This document shows, piece after piece, positions 28,910-37,826 of a DNA stretch of 64,000 nt (positions within the stretch are counted from its first letter, which is position 1; every line of letters begins with the position of its first letter). Source of the stretch: Acidobacteriota bacterium (GTDB lineage: Bacteria > Acidobacteriota > Holophagae > Holophagales > Holophagaceae). The notes beneath the pieces were generated by a model, which saw only the letters and a program-made list of their open reading frames with translations, made no database searches and was not told the DNA's origin. A program made the translations under genes and the position numbers. The stretch covers positions 62,001 to 126,000 of the forward strand of contig JACQZU010000019.1 in the NCBI GenBank assembly GCA_016213735.1. The letters run 5' to 3'.

Positions 28910-31528
28910 ATGACGCGAATCGAACCCATCGAGATCGAAAAGGAGATGCGGAAGTCCTACCTCGACTACGCCATGAGCGTGATCGTGGGCCGGGCCCTTC
29001 CCGATGTCCGCGACGGCCTCAAGCCCGTCCACCGACGCGTGCTCTTCGCCATGAAGCAGTCGGGGAACGAGTGGAACCGGGCCTACAAGAAGTCGGCCCG
29101 CACCGTGGGCGACGTGATCGGCAAGTACCACCCCCACGGCGACGCGCCGGCCTACGATACCCTGGTGCGCCTGGCCCAGCCCTTCACCATGCGGCACGTG
29201 CTGGTGGACGGACAGGGCAACTTCGGCTCCATCGATGGGGACAGCCCCGCCGCCATGCGTTACACGGAGGCCAGGCTCTCCCGGCTCTCCAACGAGCTCA
29301 TGGCCGACCTGGACCAGGAGACGGTGGACTTCGGCCCCAACTACGACGGCAGCGAGGAGGAGCCCTTGGTGCTCCCCACCCGCTTCCCCAACTTGCTGGT
29401 GAACGGCTCCCAGGGCATCGCCGTGGGCATGGCCACGAGCATACCCCCGCACAACCTGAGGGAGTGCAGCCAGGCCCTGGTCCACCTCATCGACAACCCC
29501 GGGGCGGACCTGGCGGCGCTCATGCGCTTCATCCACGGACCCGACTTCCCGGGCGGCGGCCTCATGCTCGGCACGGAGGGGGTCCTGGACGCCTACCGGA
29601 CAGGCCGGGGCCGATGCGTGGTGAGGGCCAAGTCCCACGTGGAGCAGGTGCGGGTGAAGAACAAGGGGGAGGTGGAGCAGCTGGTCTTCACCGAGCTGCC
29701 CTACCAGGTGAACAAGGCCACCCTCATCGAGAAGATCGCCGACCTGGTGCGGGACAAGAAGGTGGACGGCATCGCGGACCTCCGGGACGAATCCGACCGC
29801 GAGGGCATCCGCCTGGTGGTGGAACTGAAGAAGAACGAGCCCAGCGACATCGTGCTGAACCAGCTCTACCAGCAGACCCAGCTGCAGAACTCCTTCCCCA
29901 TCACCATGCTGACCATCGTCAACGGCCAGCCGCGGATCTGCACCCTCCGGGAGATCCTCCAGGAGTTCATCGGTTTCCGCCGGGAGGTGGTCACCCGCCG
30001 CACCATGTACCAGCTGCGGAAGGCCGAGGAACGCCACCACGTGCTCCTGGGCCTCAAGACCGCCCTGGACCACCTGGACGCCGTCATCAAGCTCATCCGG
30101 GGCGCCAAGACCCCCGAAGAGGCCAAGTCGGGCCTCATGGCCGGAGCCTTCGCCAGCGCCGCGGCGATCAAGAAGGATCCAGCCCTCCGCCTTTCGGCCG
30201 TGCAGGCCCAGGCCATCCTTGAAATGCGCCTGCAGCGGCTCACGGGGCTGGAACGGGCCAAGATTTTGGAGGAGCTGGCGGAGCTGGAGAAGACCATCGC
30301 CCAGCTCAAGGCCATCCTGGCCGACGAGTCCCTGCTCCTGAAAGTGATCAAGGAGGAGCTCAAGGCGGTGGCGGACCAGTTCGGGGACGCCCGGCGCACG
30401 GAGATCGTGGCCTACAGCGGCGAGATCCGCATGGAGGACGTGGTGCCCGACGACCCCATGGTCGTCACCATGTCCAAGGCCGGCTACATCAAGCGCACGG
30501 AACTCACCGCCTACCGGCGCCAGAAGCGGGGGGGCAAGGGCAAGCTGGGCATGCGCACCAAGGACGAGGACTTCGTCGAGCAGCTCTTCCTCACCAAGGC
30601 TCACGACACGCTCATGGCCTTCACGGACCGGGGCTACGTCTACGCCCTGAAGGTCTACGATCTGCCCGAGGCCGCGGCTTCCACCCGGGGCAAGCACATC
30701 CGGAACCTCATCAACCTCAAGGACGGCGAGAACGTCGTCACCCTGCTCACCCTGCGCGAATTCCCCGAGGGCGAGTACCTGGTCTTCGCCACCGCGGACG
30801 GCACCGTGAAGCGGACCAGCCTGAGCCTCTACCAGAACATCCGCAGCAACGGCCTCATCGCCCTCAACATCGACGACGGCAACAGCCTCATCGCGGTGCG
30901 GCGCTCCACGGGGGACCAGCAGATCCTGCTCATCAGCGCCCAGGGCAAGGCCATCCGCTTCCCCGAGGAGGACATCCGCCCCGTGGGCCGCGTGGCCACG
31001 GGGGTGCGGGGCATGCGCCTCGCCTCCGGGGACAAGATCGTGGACGCGGAGGTGGTGGACGCCCTCCCCGACCTTCCGGAAGGCGTGGAGCCCGACGAGA
31101 GCACCGAGGGCCACGGCATGGTCCTGACGGTCACCGAGAAGGGATTCGGCAAGCGCAGCCTTCTGCAGGACTACCGGCTCCAGGGCCGCGGCGGCACCGG
31201 CGTGATCAACATCCGCACGGGGGTCCGCAACGGCCTCGTGGTGGGTTCGGTGCTGGTGAAGCCGGGGGAGGGCTGCCTCCTCATCAGCCAGGAGGGCATG
31301 GTCATCCGCTTCGCCATCGAGGAGGTCCGGAAGACCGGCCGCAACGCCCTGGGTGTCCGCCTCGTCAAGTTCACCGAAGAGAAGGACCGGGTGGTGGGCA
31401 TCGCCAAGATCGACGCCAGCGCCCAGGCCCTGGACGAGGAGGAGGACCTGGACCTGGTGGCCGATGCGGAACCCGCCAAGCCTGGACCCGACGAGGGCGG
31501 AAAGCAGCCCGGGTTGCCGATGTCCTGA
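28910..31528 (+). CDS. gyrA: DNA gyrase subunit A
   Basis: This 872-residue protein has the breakage-reunion domain with active-site Tyr118 (AAMRYTEARL). The C-terminal wrapping domain has the gyrase-specific GyrA box (QKRGGKGK), which separates it from ParC. It ends in an acidic tail. In the quinolone-determining region the residue equivalent to E. coli Ser83 is Ala79 (HPHGDAPAYD), while the Asp87 equivalent (Asp83) is kept. Natural alanine here is known in some intrinsically less quinolone-susceptible bacteria. No parC/parE are in the window. Confidence 0.97.
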   Translation: MTRIEPIEIEKEMRKSYLDYAMSVIVGRALPDVRDGLKPVHRRVLFAMKQSGNEWNRAYKKSARTVGDVIGKYHPHGDAPAYDTLVRLAQPFTMRHVLVDGQGNFGSIDGDSPAAMRYTEARLSRLSNELMADLDQETVDFGPNYDGSEEEPLVLPTRFPNLLVNGSQGIAVGMATSIPPHNLRECSQALVHLIDNPGADLAALMRFIHGPDFPGGGLMLGTEGVLDAYRTGRGRCVVRAKSHVEQVRVKNKGEVEQLVFTELPYQVNKATLIEKIADLVRDKKVDGIADLRDESDREGIRLVVELKKNEPSDIVLNQLYQQTQLQNSFPITMLTIVNGQPRICTLREILQEFIGFRREVVTRRTMYQLRKAEERHHVLLGLKTALDHLDAVIKLIRGAKTPEEAKSGLMAGAFASAAAIKKDPALRLSAVQAQAILEMRLQRLTGLERAKILEELAELEKTIAQLKAILADESLLLKVIKEELKAVADQFGDARRTEIVAYSGEIRMEDVVPDDPMVVTMSKAGYIKRTELTAYRRQKRGGKGKLGMRTKDEDFVEQLFLTKAHDTLMAFTDRGYVYALKVYDLPEAAASTRGKHIRNLINLKDGENVVTLLTLREFPEGEYLVFATADGTVKRTSLSLYQNIRSNGLIALNIDDGNSLIAVRRSTGDQQILLISAQGKAIRFPEEDIRPVGRVATGVRGMRLASGDKIVDAEVVDALPDLPEGVEPDESTEGHGMVLTVTEKGFGKRSLLQDYRLQGRGGTGVINIRTGVRNGLVVGSVLVKPGEGCLLISQEGMVIRFAIEEVRKTGRNALGVRLVKFTEEKDRVVGIAKIDASAQALDEEEDLDLVADAEPAKPGPDEGGKQPGLPMS

Positions 31529-31548
31529 CGGCACGCCTCCCGGAAACC

Positions 31549-31577
31549 GAAGAGCCGGGCCTGGAGCCCGGCTCTTC
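31549..31577. terminator. gyrA / trpB2 convergent hairpin terminator
   Basis: A perfect 12-bp stem (GAAGAGCCGGGC / GCCCGGCTCTTC) with a 5-nt loop lies 20 bp after the gyrA stop and 24 bp after the trpB2 stop on the other strand. There is no real T-tract, but position and strength suggest a two-way terminator. Confidence 0.7.
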
Positions 31578-31600
31578 CGCCTTCGGGCCCAAGCGGGGGT

Positions 31601-32965
31601 TCAGACCGGCGTGGGGTGCCCCTCCAGGCATTTCAGCCCGGCCCTCAGGTCCTCCTCGGGCAGGCTGTGGTCGGCGAGCTGGCCGTCCAGGTAGGCGCCG
31701 TAGCCGTTGAGGTCCATGAGGCCGTGGCCGCTGAGGTTGAAGACGATGACCCGTTCCTTGCCCTCTTCCCGGGCCTGGACCGCGGAGCGGATGGCCTGGG
31801 CGATGGCGTGGCTGGACTCGGGGGCTGGAATGATGCCCTCGGTGCGCGAGAAGGCCAGGGCGGCCGCGAAGCACTCCAGCTGCTGGATCGCGATGGGCGT
31901 CACCAGCCCATCCACCACGGTCCGGCTCACCAGGGGGGCCATGCCGTGGTAGCGCAGGCCCCCGGCGTGGATGCCAGGGGGCATGAAGGTGTGCCCCAGG
32001 CTGTGCATGGGGAGCAGGGGCGTCATGCGGGCCACGTCGCCGTGGTCGTAGGCGTAGGGTCCCCGGGTGAGGGTGGGGCAGGAGGCGGGTTCCACGGCCA
32101 GCACCTCCATGTCGGCGCCGGCGATCTTGTCCCGGAGGAAGGGGAAGGCCAGCCCGGCGAAGTTGCTGCCCCCGCCCACGCAGCCGATCACCGTGTCCAC
32201 CTTCTTCTCCCCGGCCAGGGCCAACTGCTTCTGGGTTTCCAGGCCGATGATGGTCTGGTGGAGCAGCACGTGGTTCAGCACGCTGCCCAGGGTGTAGCGG
32301 GTGCTGCCCGTGGGGTCCGTGACCGCGGCCTCCACGGCCTCGCTGATGGCGATGCCCAGGCTGCCCGGCGAACTGCGGTCCTGCTCCAGGATGGCGCGGC
32401 CGGCCGCGGTCTCCTCCGAGGGACTGGCCACGCACTCGGCTCCCCAGGTGCGCATCATGAGCTTGCGGAAGGGCTTCTGGTCAAAGCTCACCCGCACCAT
32501 GTAGATCTTGCACTCCAGGCCGAACTGGGCGCAGGCGAAGGCGATGGAACTGCCCCACTGGCCCGCGCCGGTCTCGGAGGTGACCCGCTTCATGCCGGCC
32601 ATCTTGTTGTAGTAGGCCTGGGCGACGGCGGTGTTCACCTTGTGGCTCCCCGCCGGGCTTACGCTCTCGTTCTTGAAGTAGATCCTCGCCGGGGTCTTCA
32701 GGTGGGCCTCCAGGGCCTTGGCCCGGTGCAGGGGGGTGGGGCGGTAGCGCAGGAGGATTTCCAGGACCTCCTCGGGGATGGGGATCCAGCGCTCCTGGCT
32801 CACCTCCTGCTCGATGAGGTTCATGGGGAACACCGCGCCCAGGGCCGCCGGGCTCACGGGGTTCCCGTCGGGACCCAGGGGCGGACCCGGGGGGTGGGGC
32901 AGGTCGGCGGCAATGTTGTACCAGGAGGCGGGAAGCTCGCTGACGGGGAGTAGGGTGCGGGACAT
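31601..32965 (-). CDS. trpB2: TrpB2-type tryptophan synthase beta chain
   Basis: This 454-residue fold-II PLP enzyme has its PLP lysine at K109 ([14 protein letters not shown]) and a phosphate-binding GCVGGGSNF. Length and the long N-terminal extension ([20 protein letters not shown]) are those of TrpB2 rather than TrpB1. TrpB2 makes tryptophan from indole and serine, often without partnering TrpA; no trpA is nearby. It lies 27 bp downstream of a trpR gene and is presumably under its control. Confidence 0.93.
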   Translation of the reverse strand: MSRTLLPVSELPASWYNIAADLPHPPGPPLGPDGNPVSPAALGAVFPMNLIEQEVSQERWIPIPEEVLEILLRYRPTPLHRAKALEAHLKTPARIYFKNESVSPAGSHKVNTAVAQAYYNKMAGMKRVTSETGAGQWGSSIAFACAQFGLECKIYMVRVSFDQKPFRKLMMRTWGAECVASPSEETAAGRAILEQDRSSPGSLGIAISEAVEAAVTDPTGSTRYTLGSVLNHVLLHQTIIGLETQKQLALAGEKKVDTVIGCVGGGSNFAGLAFPFLRDKIAGADMEVLAVEPASCPTLTRGPYAYDHGDVARMTPLLPMHSLGHTFMPPGIHAGGLRYHGMAPLVSRTVVDGLVTPIAIQQLECFAAALAFSRTEGIIPAPESSHAIAQAIRSAVQAREEGKERVIVFNLSGHGLMDLNGYGAYLDGQLADHSLPEEDLRAGLKCLEGHPTPV

Positions 32966-32992
32966 GGAGGCTCCGTGGGGTGGGTGGGGGTT

Positions 32993-33271
32993 TCAGTGGG
33001 GGCGGGGCCGGGGAAGGGCCAGGACCGCCTTGAGGGCGGAGCCAGGGCGTTTCAGTTCCCGGGAGCCCCGTGTGATCTTGCAGAGGCTGACCCCAAGTTC
33101 CGTGGCGATCTGCCGCTGGGTCTCTCCGGCCTCCAAGCGCTTCAGCAGCTCCCATCGGGACCCCAGGTCCCGGGTCTCCGAGGGGGTCAGGATCTCCCGG
33201 AGGAAGCGTTCCATGAGATCCGGATCCCGGAGCCGGGCAAGGAGGCGGGTGAGCTCAGTGAAGGTATCCAT
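32993..33271 (-). CDS. trpR: TrpR-family transcriptional repressor
   Basis: This 92-residue protein matches TrpR along its length. It has the helical start (MDTFTELTRLLARLRD), the domain-linking LTPSETRDLGSRWELLKRLE, then the helix-turn-helix QRQIATELGVSLCKITRGSRELK. E. coli TrpR reads ITRGSNSLK at the same place. TrpR binds tryptophan and represses trp genes. It is encoded directly before trpB2, and a nested AT-rich palindrome overlaps its own start region, so autoregulation is likely. The start has no visible ribosome binding site. Confidence 0.88.
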   Translation of the reverse strand: MDTFTELTRLLARLRDPDLMERFLREILTPSETRDLGSRWELLKRLEAGETQRQIATELGVSLCKITRGSRELKRPGSALKAVLALPRPRPH

Positions 33272-33304
33272 GTTGTTTCTATAGATAGAAACATTCCAAC
33301 ATGC
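33270..33304. promoter_or_regulatory. nested palindrome, candidate TrpR operator
   Basis: An inner perfect inverted repeat TGTTTCTAT-AG-ATAGAAACA (33275-33294) is enclosed by outer arms CATGTTG (33270-33276) and CAACATG (33298-33304). It is strikingly AT-rich for this genome. It ends at the trpR start codon, so a bound repressor would cover the initiation region. It does not match the E. coli trp operator, which is centred on CTAG. Confidence 0.6.
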
Positions 33305-33337
33305 GACCGCCAGGGAGTCAATGGTTCTCCTCGGCTC

Positions 33338-33856
33338 CTAGGTGTGCCGCTCCACGGTGAACCGCTGGATGCGGATCTTTTCATCCCCGGGGATCCCGGC
33401 CTTCCGGCGGGCGATGGCCAGCTGCTGTCCGGGGCTGTCCACCCCTTCCAGGTCGGGGAGCAGCACCCCCCGCCGCCCCGCGTCATCCTCCACCACCACG
33501 CCAAAGCGCCGGGGATCCAGGGCCGAAACCCCCTCCACGGATTCGAGGGGGGAGAGGACGTCCACCTTCACCTCCAGGTCCTGGAGTTCCCCGGCCTCCA
33601 AGGGGGGGAAGCGGCGGTCCCGGGAACAGGCGGCCACGGCGTTCTCCCGGATCTCCGCCCCCAGGCTTGCATGGCAGGGTTCCAGGGTGCCGATGCAACC
33701 CCGAAGCTCCCCCCTTCGGTGCAGGCTCACGAAGCAGGCGCCAGGCCGGCGGAGTTCGGGAAGGACGGGGACCCCCGGGTCCTGGGGCAGGCGACCAGAG
33801 CGGACCCAGGCTTCGATGGTCTGGCGGGCGAGTTGCACCAGCGGATCCAGGAGCAC
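33338..33856 (-). CDS. amrA: AMMECR1-domain protein (AmmeMemoRadiSam system protein A)
   Basis: This 172-residue protein starts at GTG 33856. The AMMECR1 signature is present as LRGCIGTLEP, preceded by ACFVSLHRRGE and followed by NAVAACSRDRRFPPLEAGEL. It usually occurs with a Memo-family protein and a radical SAM protein in a system of unknown chemistry; neither partner is next to it here. It is last in the glyA-GGCT-amrA unit, 7 bp after the preceding stop. Confidence 0.88.
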   Translation of the reverse strand: MLLDPLVQLARQTIEAWVRSGRLPQDPGVPVLPELRRPGACFVSLHRRGELRGCIGTLEPCHASLGAEIRENAVAACSRDRRFPPLEAGELQDLEVKVDVLSPLESVEGVSALDPRRFGVVVEDDAGRRGVLLPDLEGVDSPGQQLAIARRKAGIPGDEKIRIQRFTVERHT

Positions 33857-33863
33857 CTCCCCC

Positions 33864-34295
33864 TCAAAGATAGGCCGACCAGTCGCCCTCCGTCAGTTCC
33901 ACCCCTTCCCGAAGGAGACGGGGCAGGCGGTCCTCTGGAAAGAGGTAGGCCCAGGCCCGGTACCGGAGGCCCGAATCCAGGAGGACGGTCAGGATCCGCC
34001 GTTCGAAGAGGCCCTCTTCCAGGCCTTCGAGGGGATCCAGGTCGGCCAGGGCGGATTCCAGCGCCTGCCCGTCCTCGTACCCCACGAATTCCCCGGTCAC
34101 CCACCCCGGGGCCGGAGGAGGGGCCGGGGGTTCACCCTGGGGCACCAGGGCGGGATAGCCCGCCGCGGGCAGGTGGAACAGGCGGCCCGGGGTCCAAGCC
34201 CGGCACCATCCCTCGGGGTGGGTCCGCTCCAGCCAGCGGTGGTTCCGCCCCCCGGGGCGGAGGCTGCCGTAGATGAAGAGGCCATCGGCCTCCAC
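33864..34295 (-). CDS. gamma-glutamylcyclotransferase-family protein
   Basis: This 143-residue protein has the GGCT/AIG2 fold start FIYGSLRPGGRNH, with the YGSL substrate-binding loop at 9-12. A glutamate expected to act as general acid/base falls in the FVGYEDGQALESAL / DPLEGLEEG region. Family members release 5-oxoproline from gamma-glutamyl amines or act on related amides; the exact substrate cannot be told. It begins 3 bp after the glyA stop, so it belongs to the glyA operon. Confidence 0.8.
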   Translation of the reverse strand: MEADGLFIYGSLRPGGRNHRWLERTHPEGWCRAWTPGRLFHLPAAGYPALVPQGEPPAPPPAPGWVTGEFVGYEDGQALESALADLDPLEGLEEGLFERRILTVLLDSGLRYRAWAYLFPEDRLPRLLREGVELTEGDWSAYL

Positions 34296-34298
34296 GGG

Positions 34299-35543
34299 CT
34301 ACTCCGGGATGGGGTACTGGTCGGTGAGGTGGAAGACTTCCTGGCGGATCCGCGCGATGGCGGCCTCGTCGGCCCCGTGGCGCAGGCCCATGTCGATCCA
34401 GCCGGCGATGTGGTCCATCTCCTCCTCCAGGAGGCCGCGGGTGGTCACCGCCGGGGTCCCCAGACGGATGCCGCTGGGCTTGAGGGGGGGGTTGGGATCG
34501 AAGGGAATGCCGTTCTTGTTCACCGTGATGCCGCACCGTTCGAGGACCCGCTCTGCCTCGGAGCCCAGGATGCCGTGATCGAAAACGTCCACCAGCATGA
34601 GGTGGTTGTCGGTGCCCCCGGAGACGAGGCGCCAGCCCCGCCTCTTCAAGCCCTCCGAGAGCGCCTGGGCGTTTTTCACGACCTGTTCCTGGTAGCGCAG
34701 GAAGTCCGGCCGCAGGGCTTCGCCCAGGGCCACCGCCTTGGCGGCGATCACGTGCATGAGGGGGCCCCCCTGGACGCCGGGGAAAAGGGCGCGGTCCAGG
34801 TCCTTGGCGAACTGCTGCCGGCAGAGGATGAGTCCTCCGCGGGGGCCCCGCAGGGTCTTGTGGGTGGTGGTGGTGACGAAGTCGGCGTGGGGCACGGGGC
34901 TCGGATGGACCCCGGCGGCCACGAGGCCGGCGATGTGGGCCATGTCCACCATGAGCAGGGCGCCCGCCTCGTCGGCGATGGCCCGGAAGGCCGGGAAATC
35001 GAAGGTCCGGGAATAGGCAGAAGCGCCGGCCACGATCATCTTGGGGCGATGCTCCAGGGCCAGCCGGCGCACCTGGTCCATGTCGATGCGCTCGTCCTCC
35101 TTGCGGACCTGGTAGCCGATGAAGCGGTAGAGGATTCCCGAGCTGTTGAGGGGATGGCCGTGCGTAAGGTGGCCGCCGTGGGCCAGGTCCAGGCCCAGGA
35201 CCGTATCCCCGGGCTGCAGCACCGAGAGGTAGACCGCCATGTTGGCCTGGGCGCCGCTGTGGGGCTGGACATTGATGTGCTCGCAGCCGAAGAGGCGCTT
35301 GCCCCGGTTCCGGGCCAGCTCCTCCACGGTGTCCACGTTGGCGCAGCCTCCGTAGTAGCGCCTCCCCGGGTAGCCCTCGGCGTACTTGTTCGTGAAGTGG
35401 GAGCCCATGGCCTGCATCACGGCCCGGCTGGCGTAGTTCTCGGAAGCGATGAGCTCCAGGTGGTGCCGCTGGCGCTGGATCTCCAGCTCCAGGGCCTGGA
35501 ACACCTCCGGGTCGCCGTTGCGGAAGGCCTCGTACATGGGCAT
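34299..35543 (-). CDS. glyA: serine hydroxymethyltransferase
   Basis: This 414-residue PLP enzyme interconverts serine and glycine with tetrahydrofolate. It is read from ATG 35543, with GAGGTG upstream; the frame is open to 35645 but overlaps purB. Motifs are [36 protein letters not shown] and the PLP lysine in [13 protein letters not shown]. The length is standard. It is divergent from purB, with 100 bp between the starts, linking one-carbon and purine supply. Confidence 0.96.
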   Translation of the reverse strand: MPMYEAFRNGDPEVFQALELEIQRQRHHLELIASENYASRAVMQAMGSHFTNKYAEGYPGRRYYGGCANVDTVEELARNRGKRLFGCEHINVQPHSGAQANMAVYLSVLQPGDTVLGLDLAHGGHLTHGHPLNSSGILYRFIGYQVRKEDERIDMDQVRRLALEHRPKMIVAGASAYSRTFDFPAFRAIADEAGALLMVDMAHIAGLVAAGVHPSPVPHADFVTTTTHKTLRGPRGGLILCRQQFAKDLDRALFPGVQGGPLMHVIAAKAVALGEALRPDFLRYQEQVVKNAQALSEGLKRRGWRLVSGGTDNHLMLVDVFDHGILGSEAERVLERCGITVNKNGIPFDPNPPLKPSGIRLGTPAVTTRGLLEEEMDHIAGWIDMGLRHGADEAAIARIRQEVFHLTDQYPIPE

Positions 35544-35643
35544 GGGGGACACCTCGGTCTGCAGGGCCATCATCGCATCCGGGGGGGCCGCGGGCCAGAA
35601 GGCGACCGACCGGCCTTCTGCCACCATGGAGGGGGGTGTTTCC

Positions 35644-37095
35644 ATGACCTTCCTTCCTCCCGCCGAGGGGCCCGAGCTGGAACGCTTCGAGCATCCCCTG
35701 GCCAGCCGCTACGCCAGCAAGGCCATGCTGCGGCTGCTCTCCCCCCTCTACCGGATGCGGGTTTGGAGGCGGCTCTGGATCGCCCTGGCCGAGGCGGAAG
35801 CCGAGCTGGGACTGCCCATCGCTGAGGCCCAACTGGAGGAACTCCGGCGCACCAGGGAATCGGTGGACCTGGAGGCCATCGCCCGGCACGAAGCCGACCT
35901 GCGCCACGACGTGATGGCGGCCATCCACGCCTGGGGGGAACAGGCCCCCCGGGCACGGCCCATCCTGCACCTGGGCGCCACCAGCTGCTTCGTCACCGAC
36001 AACGGGGACCTCCTGATCTGCCACGCGGCCCTCCAACTGCTGCGGAAGCGCCTCCTGGATGTCCTGGGGGCCCTCTCGACCTTCGCGGCCACCTGGAAGG
36101 AGCAGCCCTGCCTGGGCTTCACCCACTTCCAGCCGGCCCAGCCCACCACGGTCGGCAAGCGGGCCTGCCTCTGGATCCAGGACCTGCTGCTGGACCTGGG
36201 GGACCTGGACCACCTGATCGCCACCACCCCGGTGCGCGGCGTGAAGGGCGTGACGGGCACCCAGGCGAGCTTCCTGGAGCTCTTCGACGGAGACGGGGCC
36301 AAGGTGGAGGCCCTGGAACGGCGCTTCTGCGAGAAGGTCGGCCATCCTGCCATCCCCGTGAGCGGACAGACGGCCACCCGGAAACTGGAAGACCGCATCG
36401 GCCAGGTGCTCTGCGGGATCGCCGCCAGCGCCAGCAAGTTCGCCTGCGACCTGCGCCTGCTCCAGCACCTGAAGGAAGTGGAGGAGCCCTTCGAGACCAA
36501 GCAGATCGGTTCCAGCGCCATGCCATACAAGCGCAACCCCATGCGCAGCGAGCGCATCAACAGCCTGGCGCGCTTCGTCCTGGGGCTGGTGCCCAGCAGC
36601 TACCAGACCAGCGCCACGCAATGGATGGAGCGCACCCTGGACGACAGCGCCCACCGGCGCCTGACGATCAGCCAGGGCCTCCTGGCCGTGGACGCGATCC
36701 TGGTGCTCTACCGCAACGTGGCCTCGGGCCTGGTGGTGCACCCCCGGATGATCGAGGCCAGGCTCGCCCAGGAACTGCCCTTCATGGCGGCGGAGGTCCT
36801 GCTCATGGAGGGGGTCAAGCGGGGCGGCGACCGGCAGGACCTCCACGAACGCTTCCGCGTGGCCTCCCTGGAGGCCGGCCGGGCCGTGAAGGAGGAGGGG
36901 CTGCCCAATCCGCTGCTGAGGCTGCTAGCCGAGGACGGCGCCTGGCGGATGAACGAAACGGAACTGGCCGCCCTCCTGGACGCCCGGCGCTTCACGGGCC
37001 GGGCCGCGGAGCAGGTCGCGGGGTTCCTGGGCTCCGAGGTGGCGCGGGCCCTCGAAGCGCATGCGGCGGGTGGGGAGGAGGGGCTCCGGGTCTAG
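35644..37095 (+). CDS. purB: adenylosuccinate lyase
   Basis: This 483-residue member of the fumarase/aspartase superfamily is read from ATG 35644, preceded by GGAGGGGGG. It cleaves SAICAR and adenylosuccinate in purine synthesis. The superfamily signature is [14 protein letters not shown], and catalytic-histidine regions are [13 protein letters not shown] and [13 protein letters not shown]. Length and [20 protein letters not shown] suggest the longer form found in animals and some bacteria. Its stop overlaps the convergent 60-codon gene by four bases. Confidence 0.94.
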   Translation: MTFLPPAEGPELERFEHPLASRYASKAMLRLLSPLYRMRVWRRLWIALAEAEAELGLPIAEAQLEELRRTRESVDLEAIARHEADLRHDVMAAIHAWGEQAPRARPILHLGATSCFVTDNGDLLICHAALQLLRKRLLDVLGALSTFAATWKEQPCLGFTHFQPAQPTTVGKRACLWIQDLLLDLGDLDHLIATTPVRGVKGVTGTQASFLELFDGDGAKVEALERRFCEKVGHPAIPVSGQTATRKLEDRIGQVLCGIAASASKFACDLRLLQHLKEVEEPFETKQIGSSAMPYKRNPMRSERINSLARFVLGLVPSSYQTSATQWMERTLDDSAHRRLTISQGLLAVDAILVLYRNVASGLVVHPRMIEARLAQELPFMAAEVLLMEGVKRGGDRQDLHERFRVASLEAGRAVKEEGLPNPLLRLLAEDGAWRMNETELAALLDARRFTGRAAEQVAGFLGSEVARALEAHAAGGEEGLRV

Positions 37096-37274
37096 TCTTC
37101 CCCGGCCGCAGGGGCAGTCCCCTCCCCGGGGCCCCCCTCGACCGCGGAGGTCTCGGTGGCGGAGGACGCTTCCCCGCTCTCCTTGTGCAGCTTCCGCTGC
37201 CGCTTCTCTTCCTGCTTCCGCTGCCGCTCAAGGTCCCGAAGCCGCTTGTCGCGTGCGTAGTTCACCCGGGCCAT
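37092..37274 (-). CDS. short basic, highly charged conserved protein
   Basis: This 60-residue product reads from ATG 37274 with a strong GGGAGG 8 bases upstream. The first half is Arg/Lys/Glu-rich and predicted helical (VNYARDKRLRDLERQRKQEE); the rest is an acidic, disordered tail. Similar small proteins with a near-identical start occur in other proteobacteria-like genomes, but I know no function. It lies downstream of the cold-shock gene, past a terminator-like hairpin that may let some transcription through. Its stop overlaps the purB stop. Confidence 0.7.
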   Translation of the reverse strand: MARVNYARDKRLRDLERQRKQEEKRQRKLHKESGEASSATETSAVEGGPGEGTAPAAGED

Positions 37275-37284
37275 GAGGCCTCCC

Positions 37285-37323
37285 AAAAAGGAACGGCCCG
37301 CCGCCTTGGGAAGGAGCGGGCCG
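37285..37323 (-). terminator. terminator/attenuator between csp and the short basic gene
   Basis: On the minus strand an 8-bp stem (CGGCCCGC / GCGGGCCG, 37294-37323) is followed by TTCCTTTTT. It lies after the csp stop and directly before the next gene's ribosome binding site, as expected for a leaky terminator setting a csp-high, downstream-low ratio. Confidence 0.65.
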
Positions 37324-37341
37324 AGGGTTGGTGGTACAGGA

Positions 37342-37545
37342 TCAGATCTTGGTGACGTTGACCGCCTGGGGACCCTTCTGCCCCTGGCCGGTCTCGAAGC
37401 TGACGCGCTGCTTCTCGTCCAGCGTCTTGAACCCGGTGCCCTGGATGGCGGAGTGATGGACGAAGAGGTCGGGGCCGCCTCCATCCGGCGTGATGAAGCC
37501 GTATCCCTTTTCCGCGTTGAACCACTTGACGGTGCCTTGTGCCAT
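37342..37545 (-). CDS. csp: cold-shock domain protein
   Basis: This 67-residue single-domain CspA-family protein has RNP1 KGYGFIT and RNP2 DLFVHHSAI, with the usual start AQGTVKWFN. It binds single-stranded RNA/DNA as an RNA chaperone. Whether it is cold-induced cannot be told from the protein. The transcript leader contains an 8-bp inverted repeat with a 20-nt spacer that could form a structured 5' region. It is preceded by a long (281-bp) gene-free stretch shared with the next plus-strand gene. Confidence 0.95.
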   Translation of the reverse strand: MAQGTVKWFNAEKGYGFITPDGGGPDLFVHHSAIQGTGFKTLDEKQRVSFETGQGQKGPQAVNVTKI

Positions 37546-37560
37546 GACTTTCTTCCATTT

Positions 37561-37596
37561 TGTCTCGAAAGGATTCGCTGGATGCTAGTCGAGACA
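37561..37596 (-). promoter_or_regulatory. inverted repeat in the csp leader/promoter region
   Basis: TGTCTCGA (37561-37568) and TCGAGACA (37589-37596) form perfect 8-bp arms 22-51 bp upstream of the csp start. They could be a regulator site or an RNA hairpin in the leader. The rest of 37546-37826 holds a possible TAGGCT element (37688-37693, plus) and no credible gene. Confidence 0.5.
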
Positions 37597-37769
37597 AGGC
37601 CTGGCACAGCGCGAGGGACCCGCAACGTGCGGATTCCTTCTCCCCAGCATGCCGCAGTTCCAGGGAAAAGTCCCTGAAAGATGTGAGGAATAGGCTTCGG
37701 TGCCGTGGCGACGGTGAGACCGCCCGGGCCCGACGGGGGGGGGCGACCCTGTGGCTCGGGCGCCTGGGG

Positions 37770-37775
37770 TAGGGT
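37770..37775 (+). promoter_or_regulatory. TAGGGT promoter-like element before the Asd-like gene
   Basis: TGGGGTAGGGTGGAGC lies 51 bp upstream of the Asd-like ATG and is a weak version of the recurrent motif. TAGGCT at 37688 is an alternative. Confidence 0.25.
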
Positions 37776-37826
37776 GGAGCATGGCTCCCCCGGCTCCCTG
37801 GAGGGGGGCCGGACAGGAAGGACCCC

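Noticed and set aside
29634-29650. CCCACGTGGAGC as a fourth parS in gyrA
   Set aside because: Only the CACGTGGA core matches; the arms do not, and CACGTG is frequent in this GC-rich coding DNA.
37560-37772. 70-codon plus-strand ORF before the Asd-like gene
   Set aside because: Overlaps the csp control region, has no ribosome binding site and no recognisable product.
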